DNA of 64,000 bases from Desmodus rotundus (GCF_022682495.2 NC_071390.1:155720583-155784582); one strand, 5' to 3'. Shown: positions 34,606-46,049, numbered from the stretch's first letter. Notes: generated from the sequence alone by a model not told the origin. Program-made: numbers and translations.

Positions 34606-35149
34606 TTTCTATTGCTAATCACAGAAAACTCAGTGAGTAACATCAGCCTTGATGTAGGAAGGAGACTGGAAAATGACGGGCAGCGTGCAGGCTTCCCTAA
34701 GGGAGGGCAGGAATTTTTGTTCCTTAGGATTCCCGCAGCCTCTGGAGAGGGGTTTGGCACACAGATGGTGCTCAATCAATACTTGCTATCAGACACCATG
34801 CCAGACACTGCAAAGGCAAAGAAAACTCTGACCCCGGAGTTTCACAGGAGTCAGAAGGCGGACATTTTTAAAAAAATAATACAAAGCAATCTGGTGGGGC
34901 GGGGGGATGGTACTGTGAAAAGGTTTCCAGTGAAGAATGGACCCTACAATTTTATTTTATTTTCATTGCTGAAAAAGCATCCATCTAAAACACTGTCAGC
35001 AGTTCCTGTCTTATTGATTGCAGACCAGAATTGCCTATGATAATGTGTGAGTTATAGTAGCACAAATGAAGGGATGGCCAACCACCCTGGAAAACCAGAG
35101 GTCAGGGATGACAACGGGGTGGAGAAGTCACTTGGTGAGTCTCGTAGGA
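34606..35149. other. Mostly unique DNA with a small L2-like tail
   Basis: Around 34750-34790, gtttggcacacagatggtgc followed by tcaatcaatacttgct resembles an L2 3' ending. The rest is unassigned. Confidence 0.35.
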
Positions 35150-35740
35150 TGACCTGTGGTTGGAGGACAAGGAGATAAGAGCACAGTTTGTGCATAGGGA
35201 GGAATGCATGCAAAGCTATAAACTCATGCAACTGTGTGGTGTGTTGGAACCGCAGACATTTGCTTTGGCTGGAACAAAGGGCTCAGTGGGGAAGCAGCCA
35301 AAGGTGGATTCGACTTTAGCCAGGACGTCAGTGTCTTTCATCAATCAGGGAAGACTTGGGGAAGAATATTATTTGGGGAAAATATCATATGAGTTCAATC
35401 TTAGACATAGTGAGGTCACGGTGCTCATGGAACCTCCAGGTAGAATAAACAGCTAGATAAATGAGTCTGGAGCTCGGAGGTTTTAGGGAGGAGACAGGTT
35501 TGGAAGTTCCCCACATAGAACAAGGATCAAATGGTTGTGTGTGAAAGACCATACAGATGAAAAAGAGCACCAAATCAGTAGGGCAAAACACCAATATTTA
35601 ACAGATGGTCCAAACCAGAGAAGGTGAAGGGGACTCAGAAGGAATGTGAGAGACACGTGATGAGAACCAGAGAACATGGTGTCAGGACAGGCAAAGGACA
35701 GGAAAGATTCGAAAAGAACAGTGTGGTCAACACTGTCAAG
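35150..35740 (-). repeat. L2-type LINE, antisense, decayed
   Basis: Purine-rich stretch with gagttcaatcttagacatag, tgaggtcacggtgctcatgg, agtgtggtcaacactgtcaa and gagctgctcaagatac, comparable with antisense L2 ORF2-end sequence at 48870-49250. Confidence 0.45.
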
Positions 35741-36139
35741 AGCTGCTCAAGATACACGCATTAACTCTGTTTTGAGAAGAAAGACATCACTTGTTCACTC
35801 AACATGTGAAAGGGGCCAACTTTCACACTGTAACCTGTACCAAAAGTTTTCTTGCCCATCAGAATATGGCAACAGGATAGATGAGAAAGCACCCTCTGAA
35901 GCTGACAATAAAAGAGATTATCAATCACCTGGCATTTGAGACTAGACATCTCGCACAAGTAACTCACCATAAGATGGTCTAGCAGTTTGCTGGCTAGGAG
36001 ACAATGAAATTCTATGGAAATGTAAAGGGAACTCCCCCCTGCTACATTGTGACCTGCCTAGCATGAATTCATGGACTATTACAGAGTTGAATAGGAGCAC
36101 TGGGCTTATCATCAATAATAAAAATGGGTTTTAGAGAAC
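35741..36139. other. Unique DNA, no feature seen
   Basis: No repeat recognised before the L1 copy starting at about 36140. Confidence 0.3.
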
Positions 36140-36422
36140 AAACGGCCAAATAAACACATGAAAAGATGTTCACCACCACTAACCATTAGGGAAATTCAAG
36201 TCAAAACCACAGTGAGACACCACTGCACACTGATTAGGATGGCGGTTATTAACACACACACAGGAACTGAACAGCCTTGGCAAGGATGTGGAGAAATTGG
36301 TAAGCCTTGTGCATTGATGTTGGGGATGTAAAATGGTGCAGCCACTCTTGAAAACTGTAGGGCATTTCCTCAAAAAAAACATCGAATTAACATATAATTC
36401 AGCAATTCCACTCCTGGATGTA
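36140..36422 (+). mobile_element. L1 copy, part 1 (ORF2 end), sense
   Basis: aacacatgaaaagatgttca, aaattcaagtcaaaaccaca, gagacaccactgcacactg, aggatgtggagaaattggta and attcagcaattccactcctg are the conserved L1 ORF2 3' region in order. It stops at a TA (36421-36422) where a mariner element is inserted. Confidence 0.85.
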
Positions 36423-37083
36423 CGAGATGTGTCCAGAAAAAGTCCAGCCATTGTTAATATAACAAGAACGGCTTGTACAGCATCAATGTAACCTGGCACC
36501 CAAGGAGAGTGGACTGGAATGCTCATGTGTGAACAGTGATGACTTTACTGTACTAGTCGGTGGAGGTGGTAGATGCTGCTGAGTGAGCATGTGTACTGTG
36601 TGGCCATTGCATTCAAAATGACTGAGTGAGTAGAGCAATGAATCTGCATCAAATTTTGCATTAAGCTTGAAAATTCCTCCGCAGAAACTATTCAGATGAT
36701 TTAGAAAGCTGCAGCTACAGGCAACTGGTGATTTGCAGCTTCATCACAACAATGCGTCCACTCATGCATCTCATGCAGAGTTTTTTAGCGAAGCATCAAA
36801 TTACCCAGGTGACTCAGCCCCAGTGCAGACCATATTTGGCAGCCTGTGACTTCTGGCTTTCCCCAAACTAAAATCACCTTTGAAAGGGAAGAGATTTCCG
36901 ACTGTATATGAGATTCAGGAAAATACAATGGGGCAGCTGATGGTGATTGGGAGAACTGTGTGAGGTCCCAACGTGCCTACTTTGAAAGGGACTGAGACAG
37001 TGGTTTCTTGTATCTTGTATCTTCTTCAGTAAATGTCTCTATTTTGCATAGTACATGGCTGGATACCTTCTGGACAGACCTCA
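36423..37083 (+). mobile_element. Internally deleted mariner element
   Basis: A 661-bp element bounded by TA at 36421-36422 and 37084-37085, exactly interrupting an L1. Terminal inverted repeats are about 29 bp: the left begins cgagatgtgtccagaaaaag and the reversed right end begins tgaggtctgtccagaaggta, matching at about 22 of 29 positions. Inside is a mariner-type transposase relic. The start region (36619 onward) already has in-frame stops, and the middle of the gene is missing. A second-aspartate region near 36730 reads LHHNNASTH, where the family usually has HHDNAP, so the catalytic Asp is Asn. Full-length mariners are about 1.3 kb, so this copy is non-autonomous and dead. Confidence 0.88.
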
Positions 37084-37085
37084 TA

Positions 37086-37121
37086 TATCAAAATAACTGA
37101 AAGCAGGCACTCGAACAGATA
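37086..37121 (+). mobile_element. L1 copy, part 2
   Basis: aactgaaagcaggcactcga followed by acagata is the L1 segment that directly follows part 1 in the consensus. It lies between the two mariner-type insertions. Confidence 0.75.
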
Positions 37122-37235
37122 CAGGGTGCGGCAAAAGTAGGTTTACAGTTGTTTGTATGAAAAATAGTAATAATGCAAAAATAAACTCTGTGTTTCATGT
37201 ACTCACAACTGTGAACCTACTTTTGTCCCACATTA
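37122..37235. mobile_element. 114-bp mariner-type MITE
   Basis: Flanked by TA at 37120-37121 and 37236-37237, again splitting the L1. Its arms are inverted: the left begins cagggtgcggcaaaagtagg and the reversed right end begins taatgtgggacaaaagtagg, with about 25 of 31 positions matching. The whole element can fold into a hairpin. It has no coding capacity. The size and structure resemble MADE1-like mariner MITEs, but the terminal sequence differs from MADE1. Confidence 0.85.
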
Positions 37236-37237
37236 TA

Positions 37238-37700
37238 TTTGTACACTCATGTTCTTAGTGGCTTTATTCACAATAACCGAAAAGGTAAAAGCAACTAATT
37301 GATAGATAAACAGGTAAAGAAACTGTCATATATGCATACAATGGAATACTATTCTGCTTTAAAAGGGAAGAAAATTCTGACACAGGCTACGACATGGATG
37401 AACCTTGAACACATTACGGCAAGTAAAGTAAGCCAATTACAAAAGGACAAATATTGTATGATTCCACTTACATGAGACTCCTACTCATAGACACAGAAAG
37501 TAGAATGGTGGTCGCCAGGGCCCGGGGAGTGGGGAAACGGGGAGCTGGAGTCTCACGGGGTCAGAGTTTCTTACAGGAAAATGCAAAGGTTCTGGAGTCG
37601 GATGGCGGTGATGGCTGCGCAAACAAGGGAATGTGTTGTTTCGTGCCAGAGAACTACAGGCTTAGAGGTGGTTAAATGGTAACTTATGTTATGGAGACAA
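37238..37700 (+). mobile_element. L1 copy, part 3 (3' end)
   Basis: tttgtacactcatgttctta, ttattcacaataaccgaaaa, acaatggaatactattctgc, aggacaaatattgtatgatt, gaaagtagaatggtggtcgc and ggttaaatggtaacttatgt complete the L1 3' end broken at 36422 and 37121. Confidence 0.85.
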
Positions 37701-37854
37701 AAGAAGTCTATTTTCTTTTAAACTTGCCCAAGGGAGAAAAGGTTCTGATTGTGGAGGGCTAGAGACGAACAGTTTTCAGACAAAGAAATGTCCTTAGAAA
37801 AGAAGGCCTTTCATGGAGCCAGCTGATACCTCTAACACTAACACCAGCACCACC

Positions 37855-38036
37855 ACTATCACTACCGTTTATTGTTTATTATTTTTCAGCTGTGTTAAGA
37901 ATTTTACATACATTTTCTCATTTTCAAAAGCTTTGTAGAAGTAAAAATGACCATCCCTAATTTATAGAAAAGAAAACCAGGTCTCAGAGAAGTTATTTAA
38001 ACTGCCAGAGTCACAAGGAATAAGAGGCAGAGCAGG
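37855..38036 (-). repeat. MIR SINE, antisense, part 1
   Basis: ctgtgttaagaattttacat, acattttctcattttcaaaa, ccaggtctcagagaagttat and ggaataagaggcagagcagg follow the antisense MIR, which is then interrupted by a VES SINE. Confidence 0.8.
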
Positions 38037-38232
38037 CCTTGGCTGGTGTAGCTCAGTGGATTGAGCATGGGCTGCGAACCAAAGGGTCGCCGGTTTGATT
38101 CCCAGTCAGGGCACATGCCTGGGTTGCAGGCCAGGTCCCTAGTGGGGGCCACATGAGAGGCAACCACACATTGATATTTCTCACCCTCTCTTTCTGCCTC
38201 CCTTCCTCTCTCTGTAAAAATAAATTTTAAAA
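38037..38232 (+). mobile_element. VES SINE, sense, inserted in MIR
   Basis: Best-preserved VES in the window: ccttggctggtg head, A box tagctcagtgg (38049-38059), gctgcgaaccaaagggtcgc, B box ggtttgattcc (38092-38102), gcacatgcctgggttgcagg, pyrimidine block and taaaaataaatttt tail. No clear duplication is left, although MIR sequence resumes on the far side. Confidence 0.92.
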
Positions 38233-38240
38233 GGTGGGGG

Positions 38241-38300
38241 GGATTCAAATCCATACAGTCTGTCTCCAGAGCCCGCTCACTGCATCGCGGGCTAGGATTC
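38241..38300 (-). repeat. MIR SINE, antisense, part 2
   Basis: ggattcaaatccatacagtc and tgtctccagagcccgctcac continue the MIR at the position where part 1 ended (agcagg before the VES, then gattcaaatcc). Confidence 0.7.
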
Positions 38301-38454
38301 TGCACCTGACTCCCAAGGCTTCTGACTGGAATATGTCTGGGCTTACCCAGAGAAGTACTGAAATCGTCCTGTTCCTTAAGGTGGGAAAAATCCCCACTGA
38401 AAACTATTCAACAGGTCTTTTTGTCCTATGTGTTTCTTGGTAGGAACGGCATAG

Positions 38455-38695
38455 AGCAATGCTTCTAACATGGGCTCTGAAGCCAGGCTGCGTGTGTATA
38501 TATTTTTTCCCCTTGTAATTGAGTAACTTAGATAAGTTACTTAACCTGTAGGAGTCTTAATTTCCTCATCTGAAAATGGAATTATAATCCTTTATAAGAC
38601 TGTTGCTAGGATTAGATGAATTAATAAATGTAAAACAGAATGGTTCCTGGTCCTTAGAAAGATTCAATTAGCACTAACTATGTGTTTTTTATTAC
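38455..38695 (+). repeat. MIR SINE, sense
   Basis: catgggctctgaagccaggc, gataagttacttaacctgta, ttaatttcctcatctgaaaa, gttgctaggattagatgaat and taataaatgtaaaacagaat give the MIR core to 3' order. Confidence 0.8.
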
Positions 38696-39434
38696 TTTAA
38701 GTCACTTGGCGCCTCTGGGAGCTGATCAAATCCCTCAACTGGATCATCAATTTTGAAGAACAAATGTGGAAGATCTGGAGATGCTTCCCCAGTCTGATGC
38801 ATTGTAGGGCCAGTCCCCAGTGGTAGTCCCAAGTAAAGAATTTAAGCAGAGAATCTACCGTGTGCAAAGCACTGTGCTAGGAACCAAGAAGATGAAGATT
38901 TCACGTAGATCCTTGAAGAGACCCTATCCAATAACCAATGACGGAGATACAGTATGCTTTGGAGTAGTAAAGGGCTCTGCTTAACGTATCACAGAGACAG
39001 AGATCTACAGATAACACAGTTGCCTGAGTTCCTACTGCTTCCTGTAAAACATCTCGTTACTCTGTAGAGTCTTGGACCCGGAAGGCCCCTCCAGTGTCAC
39101 CCGCTGAGTCCAACCTTTGCTGCCCAGAAGCCCTGGCCTGGGCTGTCCCTTCAGTACCTGTCTCACAACTCAGAACCGGATTTCAATCTTTTGTTTTCTT
39201 CTCTTGAATGGACCTGGAGTTCACATTTGGAATTAATAGAAAGGAAAGCACCTTGAAAAACAGAAATTCGAAGTTACTATTTCACAGAGGACAACTTCAA
39301 CATATGGATCGGGAACAGTATCTCTGCCAGTGGTTGAGAAGGAATGCCAACTACTTGCCCTTGAGCCCAGGGAGAAAATGCCCAGGCCCTCCTCCAGGGC
39401 AGATTAGTTCCAAGTGGCGACAAAGCATAATAAT
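38696..39434. other. Mostly unique DNA, no gene seen
   Basis: A small gtgtgcaaagcactgtgcta motif near 38857 suggests an L2/MIR scrap. Nothing else was recognised. Confidence 0.3.
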
Positions 39435-39955
39435 CCCTTAAAGTCATAAGTACGGGCCACTGATATGTACATAAGTGCACTTAGCAGCATTCTGCATAAG
39501 AGCCAAGCCCTGGAAACAACCCAAATGTCCATAAAACAACAGAACGATAAATGAAATGTAGTGCATGCATACAATGAAGTAGTACGGAGTAAAGAAAAAG
39601 AACAAACTGTGGCTCCCCTCAACAATCCAAATGGCCCTCACAGACACAATGTTGAACAATAGTGAGTGGACACACACACACACACAACACACACAAAGTA
39701 CACATATGCATAGTATAGGTCCATTTATAAAGTCCAAAGCAGCCAAACTAATCTGTGTATTAGAAGTTAAAAAAGCCCAGTTTGTCAGAACGAAGAGGAG
39801 GAAAAGTGGGTTGGCCAGGGGAAGAAATCTCCTACACTCCTGATATTTGACCTGTGTATTCATTTTGTAATAATTCACAAAGGTATACATTTATGATTGG
39901 TGTACTTTATACAGATTTCAATACAAATGATTTGTTTAAAGAGGAAGAAAAATTG
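39435..39955 (+). mobile_element. Old L1M-type copy with internal CA tract
   Basis: acttagcagcattctgcata, agccctggaaacaacccaaa, catgcatacaatgaagtagt, aatggccctcacagacacaa and tgacctgtgtattcattttg follow an old L1 3' end. A (CA)n tract lies at about 39669-39690. Confidence 0.6.
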
Positions 39956-40489
39956 AAAAAAACAAAAACAAAAATCCCTGACCCAAAGCAAACTGAAAGT
40001 GCACAGCGCACCAAGCTGCCTGCAGCCTCCAACACTAACAATTACCCCACTGCCTGTAGAAAAGCATCCAAGCTCCTTGGCGTGGAGTATGAGGTGGTTA
40101 GGTTCACAACGAGTAATAAGCCTTCTCTTCCTTTATCTACCATTTGTACTCACCCTCCCTCACCAAGGCAAGGAGACAGGTGTCACTACCCATGTGGCAG
40201 AGTTTACGTCGCCTCAGAGGCAGCTAGTCTCCCTGTATTCAGCCAAGTCTCCTTGCCTTTGACTCGTCCAAAATCAATGGCCCAACTGTTTTGCTGACAA
40301 GGTAGCCACTTAAAGGTTAAAATATTCAACAAGTTTAATACAAGTCAACGGCAAGAGGTTGACACAAGAAATGTTGTCTTGGAAGTCCAATAGCAACATC
40401 TAGATAGGTGAAGACCCCTGGGGTTCTCCTTTGCAGATTAGATTGCACTTGGGGTTCTGGTCTGGGCGTCGTGCTGTGAAAAGGGTAGA

Positions 40490-41105
40490 AATCAATCATA
40501 CATGACCATCAGAGAGAGACCGTGATGATAAAAGAACTTGAGTCCATATCATGGAAGCAAAGGCCGGAAGCAGATCTTCCTAATCCATGTGCCTTGCCAT
40601 CCTGGTCTGCTCCAAAAAGTTTAGAGCTGTTCCTGGGGCTGGGTCACTTGGCCCTTGTACTGGCCCTGGGACAACTGAAGACCCCATGCCAGCCAGCTCT
40701 GGCCTGGGCAGCCCTAGTAGTAACTCTACAAAACACTGCCCAAGCACAGGGGCGTCCAAGGGTACCTTTCATGGTCCCCCACAAGGAAAACAAGGCATGT
40801 GACATTTGCCACTCACTGCTCAGCCTGGACACTGAGCACAGACAAGATGTTCCACCACCTCCACATCTACCTTGGCAGCCAGAGGGAGAGCACACCAATG
40901 CCCTTCCTGACAATGGGGCTGAGGAGCTGCTGCAGAAGTAGCTCATAGCTACATGCCCAAAGAACACCAGTGCTACCCTAAGTGCTGCCAGCCGGTGGTG
41001 GAAGTGGACAAGGGGCCTGGCAGGTGCTCCTGTGGATGATTCTGGTGCTGTCCTGAGCCTCTTCCTTTACATGTCACAACTACCTCCCTCCGTGGGTGGC
41101 TGATG
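40490..41105 (+). other. Unrecognised GC-rich block with decayed frames
   Basis: An island of balanced, codon-like composition between AT-rich flanks. One frame runs 40522-40941 (140 codons). A second at 40587-40802 overlaps it, and a later stretch near 40950-41030 reads cysteine-rich (a CYPKCCQ-like peptide) in a different frame. Such switching would fit an old processed copy with frameshifts. No poly(A) or duplication was identified and I do not recognise a parent protein. It may simply be unique DNA. Confidence 0.25.
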
Positions 41106-42279
41106 TCCCCTCCAGCACCTCACTGCTGGGTGCTGCTCAAACAATGCACATGCGTTTTGCAAAACAAAGCTTCAGTGTATTTTGAAATACTTAATATGAA
41201 AAAGTTCAATTATATTAGAAGTCCTTTATCACCAACATTGGAAATGTCAACATTTGTCAATGAAAGTAAAGAAAGAGCTATTAGAATCTTTAACTATAAT
41301 TTCAACTACTATACACTTTCGAATAGTTGTAAAAAATGGTATTAGATTTTTCATCACAGCCACTTGTCCATCATGATTACCAAGAATTCCAAGAACTCAA
41401 CATTGGCTAGTCTTGATCAGGATTACATGTAGCCATTTCAAACACTGAACCTGATATTAAAGGTTATGTTTATGGAATCAAGCTAAGTTTCACTTTCAAA
41501 CCTTTGGAAAGATTTTACTTGGAAATGTTATACAAATTTAATATCTTCCCTAACATTCTGTGTTTTATTTTCTTATCATAATTACATACTATAAGGAAAA
41601 ACACGGAATGAATTTTTCACCAATCCCAGAAAGACATCCCTAATTTTCTTCAGATTCACCTCATGGCGCCATGCAAATATCATTTTCAATATCTGCTTGG
41701 AGTTCAAAAGGCTGGGAAACACTGGTGGGAAAAAATGTTAACGTAGGAGGAGAAACAGTATGGAAAAGCAAATTAGAAGAACTACCAGAGGGGCCAGAAA
41801 GTTGGTTGTTGTGAGCGTCCCCAAAGGGTGCACTTGGACTTGAAGTGAAAGCTCCAGAAAAATGGATTTCAGTCAAATCCTCAGAGTAAGCTCTGGCCAA
41901 AGAGAGAAGCCACAAATGTTCTGGATGACAACCTGTCCAAACGACGTAGATGGAGATTCAAACCTCAGAGAGAGACTGGCCTAGGGAGCCTGTACAACCA
42001 CCTCTGACTTCAGGCCCCACGATTCCGTACCAGCCAGCATAGGAAGCCTTCCAGCCTCTCCCGCCCGGACAGCTCTTAAATTCTCAGAATGGAAAGCAAG
42101 AAGTCATCAAGAAATGTAAGTAAAAAGCGATTCGCATGCCAGGCCTGGAAGAAAGATGTGGAAGTAAGATCGATAGGGTGTACACAGCAGCACCTCTGCC
42201 CTGCCCTGGAGAATGACGTGTGGGGAGACAGGCATTGGCCATGGCTCAGAGTTCTCATCTTCACTAAACCACCCACTAA
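41106..42279. other. Unique DNA, no feature seen
   Basis: AT-rich to about 41640, then mixed. No repeat, RNA gene or exon was recognised. Confidence 0.3.
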
Positions 42280-42480
42280 CTACTAGGTATCGGGAAAGTC
42301 AATTCTTTTTTCATTTAATTTTCTCATCGATAAAAACAGTGGAGATGAACTGGGGAGGCTTAGCTGATTTCTAAGGTCTTCTCAGCTATAAATTTTTATC
42401 TAAGATTGCAGCTATAACTTCTCTTGATTTAATTGTTCCTCATTTATACAATGAATATACAAGGTCTCTTATGCAGGGTT
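42280..42480 (+). repeat. MIR SINE, diverged, sense
   Basis: ctaggtatcgggaaagtcaa, tttaattttctcatcgataa and aaacagtggagatgaactgg resemble the MIR middle. The 3' part is weak. Confidence 0.4.
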
Positions 42481-42843
42481 GTTCCATTCAATTCCACATT
42501 TACTAAATAAACACACACTCTGTGCGGGACACAAATATATCAAACTTTAACAGAAAAGACACACTACAAAAAGGCGGGCTAAAGGCCAGTACACTGAATG
42601 AGGCACCTGAAAGACCTAAGGGCATTGAAATAACTCTCAGGTTATATGGAACATGAGGATGTAGAAGAACAAAGCCCAGATGGTGATCACGAGGGAAATG
42701 AAATAATCCCTCCCCCAATCCCGTCCCCCACAGATATACAGCAACGACTCTGTGCACCTTGAACAAAAAGCAGTCTGGACAGGCAATAGCTACATTAGGA
42801 CCCAGGGCTTCCCTAGAGAGGAAAAAAAGGATGGGAGGTTGAG

Positions 42844-43072
42844 CCCTGGCTGGTGTGGCTCAGTGGGTTGAGCACCGCCCTGGGAAGGGAAAGGATGCCG
42901 GTTCCGTTCCCAGTCAGGGCTCATGCTTGTGTTGCAGGCCAGGACCCCAGTTGGGGGCATGAGAGAGGCAACTGATCAGTGTTTCACACATCGATGTTTC
43001 TCTCCCTCTCTTTCTTCCTCTCTTCCCCTCTCTCTAAAAATAAATAAATAAAATATTTAAAAAACAAAGACT
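42844..43072 (+). mobile_element. VES SINE, sense, with TSD
   Basis: ccctggctggtgtggctcag head with A box tggctcagtgg, a degenerate B box (ggttccgttcc), tgttgcaggccaggacccc, pyrimidine block, and taaataaataaaat tail. An imperfect 10-bp duplication (ggaggttgag at 42834-42843, ggaagttgag at 43073-43082) delimits it. Confidence 0.92.
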
Positions 43073-43082
43073 GGAAGTTGAG

Positions 43083-44999
43083 CAACAAATAAGCCTGAGT
43101 GGCACCACAGGACAGGTACCACCTGGTTCACCCGAGACAAAACAAAGAGTTCCTGAAAGGAACAGATAGAGTTCCGGAAGCCAGGAGGCTCAGGATGATG
43201 CACACACATGCTCCCCTGCTTAACCTACGTAGGAAGGAGCCTGAAGGGACTGTGGATCAGCTTTGCAGACTGAGGTTCTCCAAGAATTCTGTGTGCAAAC
43301 GCAACCCACCCGTGTAAGTGTTACATGGTACTTTCCATCCATTTATCAACTTGATGTCATTATATAATATAATTTTGCCAAAATAGCATTTGTTCTGTAT
43401 GCCAGATAATCTCAGAAATGCTGGGAAAGGGAGATTTTTCCACCGGGCAGTGTTCTTCGAAACAAATTGTCTCAGAGGATTCACGAACAGTTAAATGGAA
43501 AGGTAAATTAATAAAATAAATAAGACCCAGTTCCTGCAGTCACGGAATCCAAAAGCTAACTGCGTGCACAGGCACGCATCCAACTATCAACGTGCGAATG
43601 TTGCGGGGATTGAACGGGCTAACATGTCGGGGGCGTCATAAACTATAAAGTGCAATACATGTCACATGTGAGGGTATTTTGCAGAGCAGCTCCTGATGCA
43701 GACCAACATCCCTTCGATGAAAGAGCATAATCTTTCCCTCTGATCACTCGAGTAACATCTAAACAGTGTCTGTCTCTAAAAATCATTATTCTAGGCAAGG
43801 CTGTGTGTGTCCGTCAGCTATGCTGTGTCGTTTTCTCCAAGTGTCCGAACCCTTTGGCCCACTGTGGATGCCCCCATCGCCCCCCACTTTGAATGTCACT
43901 TTGTCTCTCAGTGCTCTGACCTCACACAGAACTTGTCTGGAAGGTCGGGGGGCTTTCCATCAGGCCTTATCAGAGATCATGGTTATTGGACCTCTCTGCG
44001 TTTTACAGCTTCCATCTCATTAATGCCAGCACTAATTTGTGGTCCAATCCAATACCACCCCCATAAGATCTGCATGAATACACACTGGATTTCAATCTGC
44101 CATTCAACAAGCATGAAGTCCTTTATGTTCATTATTAGCCAATCAAACAGCCCCAGTTTCTTTTCTCTGCATTTTTTTTTCCATAGTGAAATCATTTTGT
44201 TATTATCCCAAAGCAGTTGCTTGGTAGGCTATATTAGAGAGAGAAAAAACACACAATGACAACAATAACAGCCCTTCCTCCTCGTTCTTTTCTCCAGCAA
44301 ATGCAACTGTTTAACCTGGAAACCCCAGCTCAAACTGAATCACCAATTTGTTTGTTAAAATCCTCCTTCCCTAAAATAGCTCTCACTTTGCACTATATTA
44401 TAAAAATAAGACTGTTTTTTTACCCTCTAAGAAGCAGAAGGACTGTTGAAATGAAAACTAACTCACGCTCTGGCCAAGAATCCAACCAGGATCCAAGGTC
44501 ACCCGTGCCAGGGTGACCTCATTCCGATGCCCAGTTTTCTTTCCCTGACAACTGGGACCTGGGGTTGTTACCAGGGAATTTCCCCTTATTCATTTACATG
44601 GTAGATGATTCCCCTCTCACATCATCGCACCCCCACGCGTCATTACCAGAAGCATTCCAGTCGGCAATAATGGTGTGTGTCTCCTGTTCCACCGAACGCC
44701 TTGTCCTTCAAGTGCCTCAGGCAATTTTCTGTTCTGCAAGGAATTTCAGTTGCAGAATGGGTTCTGATAGGCTTGGCTATTCATGTTTTGAGATAAACTA
44801 AAACCAGGGTGAAAGTAAGTAAAGGGAAACAACAAACAGCTGAGCGTGTAGCTCAGCCAAAAGACCCAGCTAATTTCAAAGGGGGTCTTTTTTTTTTTCC
44901 TTTTCAAGGATCAAAGACAGAAAATTTCAAAAGTGTTTCCTCACACAATAAGGATCTGAGACCTACTTTTTCTCCAACTCCTACTGAGACCTGGTCTTG
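43083..44999. other. Unique DNA, possibly with conserved elements
   Basis: About 1.9 kb without a clear repeat. 44020-44180 has the irregular AT-rich look of conserved non-coding DNA. The open frames at 43766-44259 overlap each other and run through it without splice support. Confidence 0.3.
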
Positions 45000-45490
45000 A
45001 AGGTTGTGTCCCCTGGGAAAGCAGAGTTGGAGAGGATGGCTTAGGTGCCGAGTGAATTTGGCACGGGGGGAGCTTAGTTCGATCCCTGTGGAAGAAAGGG
45101 AAGGAGGTGGGATTGGGAGGGGGGAGAAGCCAGGCTGCGGCGGAGGCATAAGGTCTCAGCCACCCCCACAGGGAATTTGGAGCAAGAATGGCCCTTGAGA
45201 GCTGTCCCCAGTCAGGAGAAGGGGCAGGGCTTTTTATGTCTCAGCCTCCTGGATGCAAGCTGCCTCCAAAGGGGATGTGACCTTGGACCAGAAGGCTCTC
45301 AGTCCACCTGAGGGCAGTTCCCTGAGAGAGACATTGGCCAACAGCATTCCCAGCAGTTGAGGGACTGAGCCCTTTGGTCCTGACGTGGGGAACCTGAGCG
45401 CGGCAGCCCATCACCCAAGGCACAAGGTATCCCCAGTGACAAGAAATACCTGACAACCACCTTAAGCTGAAACAGGTTCCCTGAGACAAT
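45000..45490. other. GC-rich stretch, possible unidentified LTR
   Basis: Purine-rich with gtggaagaaagggaaggagg and gccaggctgcggcggaggc. The texture suggests an old LTR, but I cannot name a family or find ends. Confidence 0.2.
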
Positions 45491-46049
45491 GTTTTGCCAA
45501 AGCTACTTAAATTCTGCTTTGATGGTCAGCACCAAGCACAGCTAAAAAGTTTAATTTTTATGGGTTCAAAATACATATTGCTCCCATTTTCATGAAGAGC
45601 AAACCTCTATTACTTGTGGTATAGGAGAAAATAAATGTCTCGGTGGATCTGGGGCCTTGGGGAGGGTGGTAGGACACTCTGGAGCCCGGAGACCTCAGCA
45701 CATGTGAATACGATCCACCCCGACTAGCTGGGGTTAATTGTCACAGAGGACACGTGACAAAATCAGACTCTGGAACAGAGAGCGTGGATGGGTCTTCTGG
45801 TGGAGATTCTTACAGATTCAGCCATATTTCGCACATTCCCAAGGGTATGAAAAAAGAAAAGAAAACAAACACTCCAGCTTTCAAACAACTCAGAGGAGGA
45901 AATGATGAGGTTTCAGATACGGCGGAAGGGTCGAGGGGATTCATCCACACGGCACGAAAGCAGACAAACAGCTGGCAAAGATTCTCGCAGTGAGTGTACG
46001 CAGAATGAGGTGGACAGCAAAACCATCCAAACGCCCCACAGCAACGGAG

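Noticed and set aside
38037..38232. Possible tRNA gene because of A-box and B-box motifs
   Set aside because: The cloverleaf is degenerate, and the motifs belong to the head of a VES SINE with a pyrimidine block and A-rich tail.
43807..44259. 150-codon forward frame with SLSxxFFxHSE-like peptide
   Set aside because: It runs through AT-rich unique DNA, overlaps another frame of 85 codons, and shows no splice edges or domain.
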